A stretch of 64,000 nt of DNA from positions 558,001-622,000 of the forward strand of contig JAIXMP010000015.1 in assembly GCA_025677815.1 (NCBI GenBank), read 5' to 3'. Numbering within the stretch: position 1 is the stretch's first letter; each line of letters starts with the position of its first letter. The notes beneath the pieces were generated by a model. The model was not told the DNA's origin, did not search any database, and saw only the letters and a program-made list of their open reading frames with translations. Origin of the DNA: Phascolomyces articulosus. Lineage: Eukaryota > Mucoromycota > Mucoromycetes > Mucorales > Lichtheimiaceae. This document shows positions 27,293-38,448 of the stretch, piece by piece. Made by a program: the position numbers and the translations under genes.

Positions 27293-28743
27293 ATGATAAT
27301 AACTGCGGTTCTTTCTGGGGGGTTACAACGTGCTGAAATCCTCACCCCAATCATTAAAAACCTTGCTAACCCACTAACCGATCTTTTTACTCTATATTGG
27401 AAATGGTCTAAAACTCCTGACAAGTGGAGACTAGCCCAAGTAGTACCAATTTATAAAAAAAAAGATACAACTGACCCTGCTAACTACCGTCCAATTAGTT
27501 TATTATCCGTTCTATATAAAGTATTAGAAATTTGTTTGCAAGATGAACTGCTCTCCTTTCCTCCTTCTGTAGATATAGTCCAAGGTGGCTTCCATACCCA
27601 ACATAGTGCAATAGATCAAGCCCTTTGCCTACATAAACTCTGCTTCCGCTACTGGTTAGATAACAATAGCACAAGTCCCATCCTTGTATTCTTGGATATC
27701 AAGTCAGCTTATGATACTGTGGATCGTGCTATCATCTGGCGTGCACTAGAAACAACTGCTCCTATACCTTTACTTAGGCTACTTCAAAGTCTTTTTGATG
27801 ATGTCTCAATTCAAGTTTTATTATCTGGTACCTCATCAAAGTCCTTTTGGCCTGCCACTGGTGTCCTCCAAGGATCTATTCTCTCTCCCTACCTATATTC
27901 TATCTATATTAATTCTCTACCTCAATTTACTCGTTCCCCGAATTCCAATTCACTTGATTTCTCTGATTCTGATTCTGACTTTGATTCTGATCCTATACTT
28001 TCATCCCGTCGTCAATACCCTCATCGCCTGGTTTGTGGTAAGTGGATAAATGTCTTTCTATATGCTGACGATGTTGTTTTAATTGGTGATAGGTCCAACA
28101 TTCAAAATTTATTGAAACCCGCCGAAGATCACTCCTATCAACTTGGTTATTATTGGAATCTAAGTAAATGCGTCGTACTACAGTGGCCAACGAACCATAA
28201 CACCAACCCTCTCCCCCCTACTCTATCTCTATAACCAACCACTTCCAACAGCATCCAATTTTGTCTACCTTGGTATTCCATTTAATGCTAGTGGGATGAT
28301 CAATAATCAACAGCTCATCCAACGAAATGTATCATCAGCACTTAGTGGTATGCGTACATTACGTACAATTGGATGCAACCCACATGGATTCTCCCGCAAC
28401 CTAGCAGTCAAAATCTACAAAAAATTCATCCGACATCGTTTTGAATATGGACTGGCAATTGCACCCTTTTTGAAAAAAGAAATATAACAGATAGAAAAAG
28501 GCCAAGATCAATGCCTCCAGTATATATTTGGTGGCCATTCCAAATCATCTACAGGTGTCTTCCGTCAAAATGGCAAATTTACCTACTATGGAAGAACGGG
28601 TACAAACACTCGGAGCCAAATTTCTTTCACGCGCATATTATCTACCTGAAGATGCACTGCTAACCAATTTACGTCCGTCACTGCGCGACAAACGGCACCA
28701 ATGGAACAAATTCCATAAATACAACAACAATGGCCAAAATTAA
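27293..28743 (+). pseudogene. LINE-B ORF2 fragment (reverse transcriptase), frameshifted
   Basis: An open frame at 27293-28234 covers RT blocks up to the catalytic FLYADDVVLIG (about 28055) and KCVVLQWP. Its first dozen codons are probably host DNA fused to the truncated RT. The frame then shifts: YLGIPFNASGMINNQQL and the thumb region read at 28250-28487, with a TAA in KEI-stop-QIEKGQDQC (a CAA-type change). Another shift leads to 28528-28743 (AKFLSRAYYLPEDALL). Between FTR and KWINVFLYADD there is an unusual Asp/Ser-rich insertion (SDSDSDFDSDP). No active element. Confidence 0.85.
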
Positions 28744-29011
28744 TGGTTATCTTTGAAGACATTGATAAGATATGTCATCTAGACCCAAATGATGATATAC
28801 CTTCTGATCCTGATCTTGGTCAACAATTTGTGGAATGACTCTTACCACCATCTTCACCATCACCTTATACTATATCACTAACAACCGATCTACCTATCTA
28901 CACTGCTAATTAAATCATAATTTATAGAACCATATTCCTCTCTCTGCTCTCTCATGTACATATTACCCCACCCCCACTATCATTATATTTACTCAAAAAA
29001 AAAAAAAAAAA
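27305..29011 (+). mobile_element. LINE-B: 5'-truncated non-LTR retrotransposon with poly(A)
   Basis: The element starts inside the RT domain (homology begins around 27310, ILTPIIKNLANPLTDLF) and ends in A17 at about 28995-29011. It lacks ORF1 and the endonuclease, as expected of incomplete target-primed reverse transcription. It is a different family from LINE-A: the RT blocks align but are clearly diverged (QVVPIYKKKD, NYRPISLLS, VFLDIKSAYDTVDR, GVLQGSILSP). Confidence 0.85.
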
Positions 29012-30522
29012 CTATGGTTTTTCACTCCAATATTTAAGGCTAACAACTATAAACTTTTTAGATCGTCCGTGATAAAAAGATGTTGCCATGGTAACTTAAA
29101 ATTGACTAAAGAAATCTATTTCTTTATTGAAATAGGGTGATCCTAACCCATCTTACTTTTTTTCTTTTTTTATGGAGTATCCAGACCTAGACTCGATGGT
29201 ACTGTGGAATTTGGTTAATTTGGATGGATAAAATAAAATAACAACGGACAATATAAATCCTTTGAGACTTGTTTGTAAGTTTTTAATAAATAGAAAGATT
29301 TGAATAAAAGTCGAATGACCTCTTCTACAATTACATTATTTGCAATGGCTTATTAATACTTTTTCTATCCTATGAGGGATGTGGGCTTAGTTGATTATTC
29401 TATATTATTCTATATTATGGACGGACGAGTCAGGATCTTTGGATAAGGTAATTGATGTATTTTTTGTGGATGATTATAATGATGGATAAGGAACTATGTA
29501 TGTTATCCTGGATCTCTTCTTTGATGTTTTATTTTAGGGGATCGTAAAAAGGTACTACTACATCGTTATTCGATTATGACAATTTCCTTTTTAAATATGG
29601 AGCCTTATTTTCAATCTTAATTATCCCCCTTCATATTTATCCCTTTATCTTTATTTTTATTTTCATAATTATTTTACCTTTATATTTGATACACTTTTTA
29701 TTTTCATTACTGTTATCTACCTATTTGGCTTCTCTATTATTATTATTATTATTATTATTATTTACCTAATTATTATAAATATATAAATTACAGCCTATAT
29801 GAGCCTCATTCATATTAGTTTCCAATTTTGTTATCAGCTCTCCCCTCCCACCTTTTTTACTGAATATTTTGAAGTATCTTCATATTCAAATTTTCTATTT
29901 TAAAAAATATCTATATTGATAAATTATATGATTTTTGATATATAAGATAAATAGCTTTCTTTTTATTCATCCTATATATTGGGCTATAAGATACGTATTT
30001 CATCGTCACTAAGCTAAGCATTTGTATGCTAACTTTTCAACTTGTATTTTTTTTACACTTGTTGAAATCATCTTTTTTTTTTTGGGTATAATCAAGGCTC
30101 ATTAAAAAGTGTTCCCATATAATAAATATATATTTAATAAGGCTTTGTCATCCCATCTTGGAAAGTCCATTTTATTATGTTTTTTACGTATAAAATGATG
30201 CTCCAATTTGTTCCATACAAATAATGATTGCCATAATTAAAATGGCACAGACTCTTATAAATATTCTTCTTTGATCGATATTGAATAAAAAAAGAAAAAA
30301 CCAAAAGAGCAATAGAAAACAGGGATATATATTATATATATAAGGGTGGGATGATGATATTGTTTTATTATTGATAGTTTATATGTATATAATATATGTG
30401 TCGTTTCCAATCCCAATGGAATAAGCTTTTATACAATGATGATCATAATTTAAATAGAATAATAACTCTCTCCATATATAAATCGAACAAGAAGATATTA
30501 CAAGTAAGAATAGTAATACGGG
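29012..30522. other. AT-rich intergenic region, no gene
   Basis: This follows the LINE-B poly(A) and extends to the stop of the kinase gene. It contains (ATT)n at about 29737-29762, (TA)n at about 30325-30340 and many T-runs. No protein-like frame or RNA gene was recognised. Confidence 0.45.
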
Positions 30523-32420
30523 TCATTTTTCTAATGACCATCCATTTGCTTTCATGACACTTTGTACTTGTACTTCATGAAGATCAAACAGTTGTGTAAG
30601 TGTATTTACAGTAGATTGCATAAAAACAGGTATTCCTATATATATAAAAGATTTCGTGTGCAAGTGAGCATTATAAGTAATAATAATCATTATGGTCGGT
30701 TTCATTTTTACAATATCAATACCTTGTATCGAAATAAAATGAATTCGTGCAATAGAAGAATAAGATGACGATAAACTACAAGCCCGATGGTTGTTGGATG
30801 AAATAAAAGGCTCCTCCTCTTGATCATGTTTTATTGATGGCTTCAACATACTTATATTACAAAGAAATTCAAGTTGACGATCTTGTTTTGGTAAATAATT
30901 CATCATGGAGGAAGGCACTATGATGACATATAGAAAAGAATGTCAATTTTTTTTGGTAACCGTTTTTTCCTTGTATACTCAAAAACTTACAATCATTCGC
31001 AATCATAGAACCAACCCATAATATTTGCCCGTTGGGGTATAAATGACCTCCATTTAAACTGCCTTCAAAGTGCTATAAATGTACACAACCATGGATTAAT
31101 TTTTATATGGAAAAACGATGCAATATATATATATGTTTACCTGGCTTAATATTTGTTGAAGCTTTCCTGCAGCTTCTCCTTCATGTCTAGCAACACAATC
31201 TATATAATAAATCTTTTCATTTTTGATCATATGCAAAGTAAGTATAGATCATATTATTAAGATAAACTCTAATATGGTTATTTTTTTTTTACCTTATTGG
31301 ATGAGGAGGATGCATATTTATTTTTTTTCATTGTTTGCGGTTGCCATTTTTTATCATGAAATCGTATTTTCTCTTCTAACCATATCATGGAATAGAAAAG
31401 GAATCGATAAAATGGAATGATCAAATTAGGTTGGGTCGTTGTTGTCGTTTTCTTTTTTTGTTGCTCATCACGTTGGATGTATTGTTGTTGTTGATGATTG
31501 TTATTATTTAATAGAGTGTTGGTTGTAAATGATGATGATGATAGAGTTGTCTTTTGTTTTGTTGTTGTTGCTGTTGTTGCATGATGAAATAATAAATGTA
31601 AATCCCAAATAAATTTAAACGGTTGAATAAAAAATTGATTCTTTTTTTTGTGTGGTTGTTGTTGTTGTTGATGATGATGATGAAGCGTAAAATAATTGGA
31701 TAATGTATCATGTATCGTTTTATTACTAGTAGTATGCGCATGATGATTATTTCTATTACTGCTATAAGCTTCTACATTCGATACAATCGACTGGGTGATG
31801 ATAGATTTAAAACATAAGGTATCGTCATGAGTAGAATGGCGATCATTGGTTTTATTGAGTATGAAGCATGGAAAAGGATAATATATTATGTTGCCAGAAC
31901 GTGTGGGTATGGGTGCTTCTTTCTTTTCCATTGTGTCGATGTTACAATCCTTAGTCTCTTCATTTAAATGACATGACGGTAGTTTGGATGAAAGTAATAA
32001 AGAATCTTGATCCGTCATACTGTTATTATGAAATATAATATATATAAAATGTTAAGTTATCACCTTCTATATTCATCAAAATAAAAGTAATTTTTTTATG
32101 TATAAAATAACATGACCACGAGAAAACATGGAAAACCTTACCAATCCTCCAATGTAGGATGACTATTTCTCGTTGTCACCAATCTATTTGATAAAGATGG
32201 TTCTTGGTGGTCTAATACAATAGAACTTTTTGGACTACTTGCTGTTGTTGTTGTTGTTGGATCATCATTACTATCATCTGTTGCTGTCATTGTTGAATTC
32301 GGTGAAAAAGTAGTGGTTGGGAAAAAAGCATGAATAGAAGACCAAAAGTATAATAATGAACGTCGTTGTTGTCGTCGGCGACGGTGTTGTTGTTTCTGCT
32401 CTTGTTTTTCATTCTGGGGA

Positions 32421-32503
<83 letters not shown>

Positions 32504-34746
32504 ATCATGAGTAGATGACATGGTTGTAGAATTGGATAAACAATGACATAAGAAAAACGTATTATCATTATTATTCTCACCTTCCATCTCACTTCTGCAG
32601 CTACTTTTACTACTACTCCTACTTGTACAACAATAGCAATGTTGAACTTTATCATGTAGAGATAAAGGAAGATGATAACTCTCTGGTATTAAAAACGGAG
32701 GAGGAGAAGGATCATCGTTCGTATTGTCATGAACGACAATAACAGTACTTGAGAATAATTGATTCTTATTTTTTTGCCGTGTACGCTGATCATTTTCCAT
32801 CGTAGTAGTAGTAGTAGTGGTGGTGTTTGTATTAGTATTATTGGGTTCTTCTTCTGCTCCACTCATAAGACGTTCTGTACGGTTCTGCAGGAGCCAAAAA
32901 GTAAGCTTTTGTACATTGGGTCTAAAAATATATAGATTAACATGGTTGCATCAGTAAACAAAAACGCAACCACTGCGTGCTGTGCGTTGTTATGTGTTTG
33001 TTATTTCTTTTTTAACTTACTCTTTGGATAAAAGTGCATCAATGATTTTTTCATGCGGCATTGTTCGCCAAAGAATTTTAAGAGTTTCCCAAACTGTACC
33101 ATAAAGATGATCGGGACTCTCAATCACCGGATTTTCAAGTGAATAAAACACACCATCATGACTTTTATTATTACTACTGCAGCTACTATCGTAACGATGT
33201 CGTATGACGTTAGAATGATGAAGAAGTGATGTTGTTGAAGAAGAAGAAGATGATGATGTGGATGTTAACCATGGATGAGAAAGTACTTCATTCATCTATT
33301 ATAAAAGAAAAGGGTTATATTAATTTTTTTTTTCGGGGGGAGTGATGCAGTGAAAAAAAAAAAATCTTTTTTTTTTTTTACCGTGATCCGTTTGGATGGA
33401 TCCAAAGTAAGCATACGACGAAGAAGATCTTTCACACAAGTAGATAAAGTATCAGGTAATTTTCGATGACGTCCTGTTTTTATTTTTGCAAGTAATCTTG
33501 GAACATGATCATCATCAAAAGGGAATCGGCCTGTCAATAAAACGTACAAGATGACTCCACACGACCATACATCGACGGGTGGACCGTAGTACGGTTTGCC
33601 CTAACAAGGTAATTTTGCCAACTCGTTCAAACAAATCGGAATAACGTATCACAAATAAATAAAAACAAATCCAAAAAGACTTACGGTGATGATTTCTGGA
33701 CTAGCATAATGAGGAGATCTATTCATTTTGAATAAAAGTCAACCTTTTTATTATTCTTGTGATGGCACGCGTAATTTTATTTATATAGATTGGGTTCTCT
33801 TCTTGTTCTTCTTCTTTCAATATAACCAATCTAGGTCTTCTTTTTCTTCCTTTCTATCCCACTTCTTTTTCATCTTATCCCCCCCAAAAAAAAGCAAACA
33901 AACAAACAAAAAAAAAAAAAGTTACCCGCAACTCGTCTTTAATAAATAATCCGAAGGTTGAATCGCTGCCATACCAAAATCAGCCACTTTTAAGATCTTT
34001 TTATCTCGATCAATTAAAATATTCTCTGGTTTCAAATCTCGATGACTATATTTTTTTTAAGAGTGAAATAGCATGAGTATTTTGATGGGATACATCAAAA
34101 ACATTTCTTTATAGAAATCAATCTTTGGCAATATATATAAAAGAAGGGAAGAAATTACCAAATATGATGTGTGTGACACCATGCCACAGCTGTTGCTAAC
34201 TGAAGAAAAAGAAATCGAGCCTCCGTCTCTACCACTTGGCCTTGTCCTGCCAAGACATGATATAATTCGCCACCCTCCATATATTCTGTCACAAAATAAA
34301 CATACGTTTGATCTTGAAGTACTTGTTTTAATGTGATAAGATGTGGATGATGAACAAGTTGTAATATGGCTAATTCTCGTTCAACACTTTGAGCAATCGC
34401 GGTGGAGGAAAGTAAATGACGACGAGCAATCATTTTGATGGCTACATATTCTCCTGTCACTTTATGTTTTCCGAGTTTTACTTGACCTTTCAAATTACAG
34501 AGATATATATATTATCATGTTATTTTTACTACTATTAGAATAGGATGACAAGATCAAATATAGATTTCTTTTGTTGTTGTCAAAAGTAATTATACTATAT
34601 ATACCAGAAGATCCACGACCAATCGTTCTTAACAATAGATAATCACCCACGACTCGTTGTTTTTGACGTTGTTGTTGTTGTTTCGGTAACGATTTTCGTT
34701 GGATCGTAGGTGGTTTACGTGTCAAATAAGCCATCCAGGGTGGCAT
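30523..34746 (-). CDS. Ser/Thr protein kinase of the Cdr2/Gin4/Hsl1 (Nim1-like) family
   Basis: Cell-cycle and morphogenesis kinase family of the AMPK-related group, which in yeasts acts at the cell cortex upstream of Wee1/Swe1. Eleven exons: 34746-34605, 34486-34159, 34045-33926, 33718-33685, 33600-33382, 33295-33021, 32921-32142, 32019-31293, 31212-31141, 31072-30991 and 30917-30523. They sum to 3174 nt, 1057 aa. The kinase domain spans about residues 38-300: GRGSSGQV loop, Lys65 in [13 protein letters not shown] (158-165), D179[13 protein letters not shown] activation segment, and [11 protein letters not shown] segment after it ([32 protein letters not shown]) is the family hallmark. The middle is Asn/Ser/His/Gln low complexity; the final 130 residues may be a KA1-like membrane-binding domain. 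Exon 9 uses the acceptor ending at 31213 because the nearer AG gives a stop. The start is the first [11 protein letters not shown]. Confidence 0.9.
32442..32512. repeat. Coding (TGTTGC)n/(TGT)n microsatellite in the kinase gene
   Basis: In the plus strand about six TTGCTG hexamers run into some fourteen TTG/TGT triplets. On the coding strand this is a poly-Asn run followed by alternating Ser-Asn. The frame stays open throughout, so length changes would alter the linker without frameshift when whole repeat units slip. Confidence 0.9.
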
Positions 34747-35285
34747 ATTAGGAGCAATAAACAAGTAAGATTGTTGTTTTTCTTTACTGCGTGCAGGGTA
34801 TTTTCTTTTTCAAGGAGTATTTTTTTTTCACAAAAAAATAAAAATAAAAAAGAGGAAGAGAAGAAAAAAAAAAAAGGAACCAGACATTTAAAATTATCCA
34901 AAAGGGACCTTTTTTTTTTAAAAAAAAAGAAGGGATCAAGATCACCAGGGAGAGAGAAAAAAGATAGTGTAAGTTTATCCTTGATTAAGTAAAAATATAT
35001 TTTATACGTAAACCTGGAGTAAGGTTTGGGGGGGGGGAAGAGAAACAGACCCTCATCTTTATGCTATATACTATTACTTCTACTATTACTACTTTGTCAC
35101 ATGGTTCACTCAGCTGTTGATCGTTAAAAAAAAGAAAAAAAAAACTAGAAATTCCATTGTACCATGGGCATTTTGTTTAAAATAAATAAATAAAAAATGG
35201 TCATCCATCTTACTGTCTACTATTTATTGACTTTTTTTTTGAATAACAGTATAGATATATAGATATATAGATATACAGATTGTGC
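34747..35285. other. Kinase promoter / zinc transporter 3' region
   Basis: Spacer between the start of the kinase gene and the stop of the next minus-strand gene. It contains long A/T homopolymers (34861-34876, 34910-34930), a G9 run at 35028-35037 and GATATATA repeats at 35251-35275. No gene is seen. Confidence 0.5.
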
Positions 35286-36842
35286 TTATAATGATTTTAA
35301 AATCGCCGTTAATCCAACAAAGAAAATACCCAAAAAGAAAAATGGAAGAACGTAACGATGTCGAGTATCTGCTTTAATTGCTTGTGGTAACATACTCTAT
35401 ATTTTATATAAAGGTTTAACCATGGGATAAGTAACCTCTTTGTTCCTAGATCTTCTACACCACACGTTCAAAAAAAAAAAAGAAGGAAAATTACCTGGAT
35501 CGTAATAAGTGTCATCATACCACTCACAATAGCAAATATGATACCAAACATAAGATCTTCTTTGGAAGAATCAATATTTCGCATTAATAAAAGACCTAAT
35601 ACAGCCCCAATCGGTTGTGATAATCCACCTAATAATGCAGCCCATCCAAAGGCTGCTGACCGTGATTTGAGGGCAAGATATAAAGGTAATGCAATCATAA
35701 ATCCTTCTGTCAAATTATGGATCGACATGGCTGCAGCAATAGCCCATCCTAATTTTTCAGAAGCTCGGTTGGATATAAACATAATCAATCCCTCTATATC
35801 ATTTTTTTTGTTTGTTTATGTATATAGATAAATAATTAGTTTTTCGTCATAGACAATAAAATGTGCCTTGACAACATGCACTTCCTTTTTTTTTTTTTTT
35901 TAAAAAAAAAAATATACCTGGAAATTTATGGACACCAATAGCTACTGCTGTTTGAATACCAATCCGTAAGAAATGTTGATATTCTTCTTGGTCTCCATGA
36001 TGATGCTGATGATGATGTTGATCATGATCATATTCATTATTTTCATTCTGTTCAGGATGATGATGATGATGGTGATGGAATCTAAAATGAGCTTCTCTAA
36101 ATAAATGTGGTTGGTGATGATGATGAGGTGTGGATCCATAATGATGTTCAAGATGATGATGACTATGAGATTTAATAAAAATAGGTTGATTTTCATCCTC
36201 AGAGTATGGATGAGCTTGTTCATTGGCACCAGCCATTGTACTTTCTTCATCTTCTGCTGGATCATGATGATGATGGTGGTGTAGATCGTCTTGTTCCACT
36301 TCTTCATCCGATGTTGTCGCCGAGTCATGTTCCATATCACAAGGTGAAGAAGGGGGTCCGCCACATGCGTGAATTGCATCAGGCGTTAAGGCATGAATGA
36401 TTTTTGTTAAACCCAAAGTGAAAAATGCACCACCAAAGAAACAAAGATATACTAAATAAGATCCAGAAGCACCTAATCGTTGACGTGATGCAGGTAATAG
36501 TACGGCAAGAGATGAAAAAAGTAATACACCAGAAGCAAGGGCCATGGAAGCAGCTAAAAAGGATTGATTTTCAAGTATAGAAACGGAATGCTGATGACGA
36601 CCCGATGACCAAAAATTACATTTATCTATAAACACAACCGACGCTACATATTTTTATATATATATAAGTTCATTCGCTCATACTACTATTTTCTCATGTT
36701 GACATTGAGATTTCCCCTCCCACCCCTCTCTTTTTTTTTTTTTTTTTGGAAATGTCATTTTTTTTCTCTTACCTCCCAGAATGCATGCTATAGAAGAAAC
36801 AAAAACTAAAATCCAGCCTTCTAAATCTTCATTCATACTCAT
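35286..36842 (-). CDS. ZIP-family zinc transporter (Zrt3-like)
   Basis: Membrane transporter moving Zn2+ into the cytosol; the closest relatives by motif are vacuolar Zrt3-type ZIPs, which release stored zinc. Four exons: 36842-36773, 36625-35918, 35793-35495, 35396-35286, totalling 1188 nt, 395 aa. The first membrane segment is split over exons 1 and 2. A long cytosolic loop holds many His clusters (up to seven in a row). The metal-binding helices follow: HKFPEG at 256-261, whose Glu is restored by the exon 2/3 junction, and HNLTEG at 285-290. Several more hydrophobic segments end in FFFLGIFFVGLTAILKSL. Vacuolar rather than plasma-membrane location is inferred from the HKFPEGLIMF pattern and is not certain. 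Confidence 0.92.
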
Positions 36843-37029
36843 TTTGAAAGAAACAATTGAGAGGAAAAAAAAACAAAAAACAAAAGAGAGATAAAAAGAA
36901 AAGTTTTGAAAAAAAGAATGGGGTCTTTTTATAAGATTGCAAGTTATTGTTGTTGTTATTTTCTTATTGGTAATAAAGGGTAAATAGGGAGGTATATATA
37001 TATATATATATATAAAGAGGTTTATCTTT

Positions 37030-37061
<32 letters not shown>

Positions 37062-37202
37062 GAGGTATGAAAAAAAGAAAAAGGGAGAGCATAGATATAA
37101 CTTGTCGGGTCCTCATTCCCTTCTAAAAAAAGCACCTCGGGTTATTTTTATTATTATTATAATTATTATTATAATTAAATTAAAAACAGCCCTAAAAATG
37201 CG
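36843..37202. other. Promoter region of the zinc transporter
   Basis: Short spacer with (TA)n at about 36994-37012 and (AAT)n at 37032-37060. On the other side is the 3' UTR of the WBP4-like gene. No gene. Confidence 0.5.
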
Positions 37203-38241
37203 TCACTCTTCTTTGGATCGAATTCTCCTTTTTGCCTTTTTATCATGATTCCCTCCAACTTTTTTACGTTTTTTAAATAGAGGTCCTTCCTTATTATTAT
37301 CATCATCCTCCAAATCTTGTGTAGGGAGTTGTTTTTCTTGTATTTTGAAATTTCGCAAATCTTCTTCTTCTTCATCATCATCTTGAAATTCAGGTGCATT
37401 ATCATGAGTCGTTGTTTTCTTTTCTATCTCTTTCTCCTCCTTTGGTTTCTTTTTAGAAGATGAGACTACAGTTTCCCATTGTCCTGGTGTAGCGATATTA
37501 CTGGGTATAGCCCATTCCTCTTTGCCTTCTAATCGATGTGGATTGGGTGGTGGTTGTGTTTCATCATTTTTAGGGACTGGTGGTTCAAAGGTTGTTTTTG
37601 GTTTGGATGAAGATGGTTGATTGTTAGTGGTTGTTTTTTTATAATTGGAAATGGAATATTTGGAGGCGGATGAATAAGATGTATCGGTTCCTTGATAGCC
37701 ACTGATGGTCATGGTAGAGGAAGAAGACATGGATTTCATGGCAGCCTAATAATAATTGAATCATCCGTCAGCTTTACCCTTTCCCCCTCTTTTTTTTTTT
37801 TAGGGTAGTCCTTGTTGTGATAGAGAAAATTTGTTCCTCTTTTTTTTTTAATAATACCTTTTCGATTCGTTCCAACTCTTTCAATTTTTTTTTCATTATC
37901 TTCTTTTTGTTGTTGTCCGTCCTTGTACACATCACGTAAGAATTTTTCAACCGCATCTTTATGTTGTCGACCATTATTGTGGATTTCAATGGACTAAACA
38001 AAAAAAAAATAGACATTAATCAGCTGAGGAAAAGGATCTTTTTTTTTTTTAAAAAAAAAACCAACGGAATCGATCTATTTTGGATCTTTACCGGTTTATT
38101 ATTTGCAATAAACTTTTTACAATATTTACACCAATGACGTTGTTGTGAGACCCAAAAATCAGACCTAGATAATAATAATGAATGATTTATTTTCAATACT
38201 TAAAAAGTGTTTCAATGGAAGTAGAGAATGTACACTCACAT
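37203..38241 (-). CDS. WBP4/FBP21-like spliceosomal protein with U1-type zinc finger; ATG split by an intron
   Basis: Homologous by pattern to human WBP4 (FBP21), a component of activated spliceosomes. Exons: 38241-38240 (AT only, plus 5' UTR), 38164-38092, 37993-37858 and 37745-37203. The N-terminus MSDFWVSQQRHWCKYCKKFI...SIEIHNNGRQHKDAV is a matrin/U1-type C2H2 finger (Cys13, Cys16, and the His pair in exon 3), much like MADYW... of the human protein. The C-terminus LFKKRKKVGG...RIRSKEE is also similar to the family end. No canonical WW domain is seen; only PGQWE remains. Joining exon 3 to AAMKSMSSS in exon 4 needs one base less than the sequence gives. The conflict lies at an A9 run (about 37885-37893). 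It could be a sequence error, a real frameshift or an unusual splice. Confidence 0.8.
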
Positions 38242-38448
38242 TATATTTTTTTATGGGTTGGAAAAAAAAAGGTAGTGGTAGAAATGACGGAGTAACACAA
38301 CACGACACATAAATTTGTAAAAAAATGATTCAATGTTGTGTTGACGGGGGGAATGATTTTTATTGATAACACTTCATAATAAAACACCAATTCATATATT
38401 TATTTTCACTTCAACAGCCTAATGAATACACACACTCTCTCTCTTATT

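Noticed and set aside
31141..31208. Kinase exon 9 starting at the nearest TATAG acceptor (exon start 31204)
   Set aside because: In the phase set by exon 8 this reads into TAA within 18 codons; the acceptor ending at 31213 keeps the frame and gives an exact codon total.
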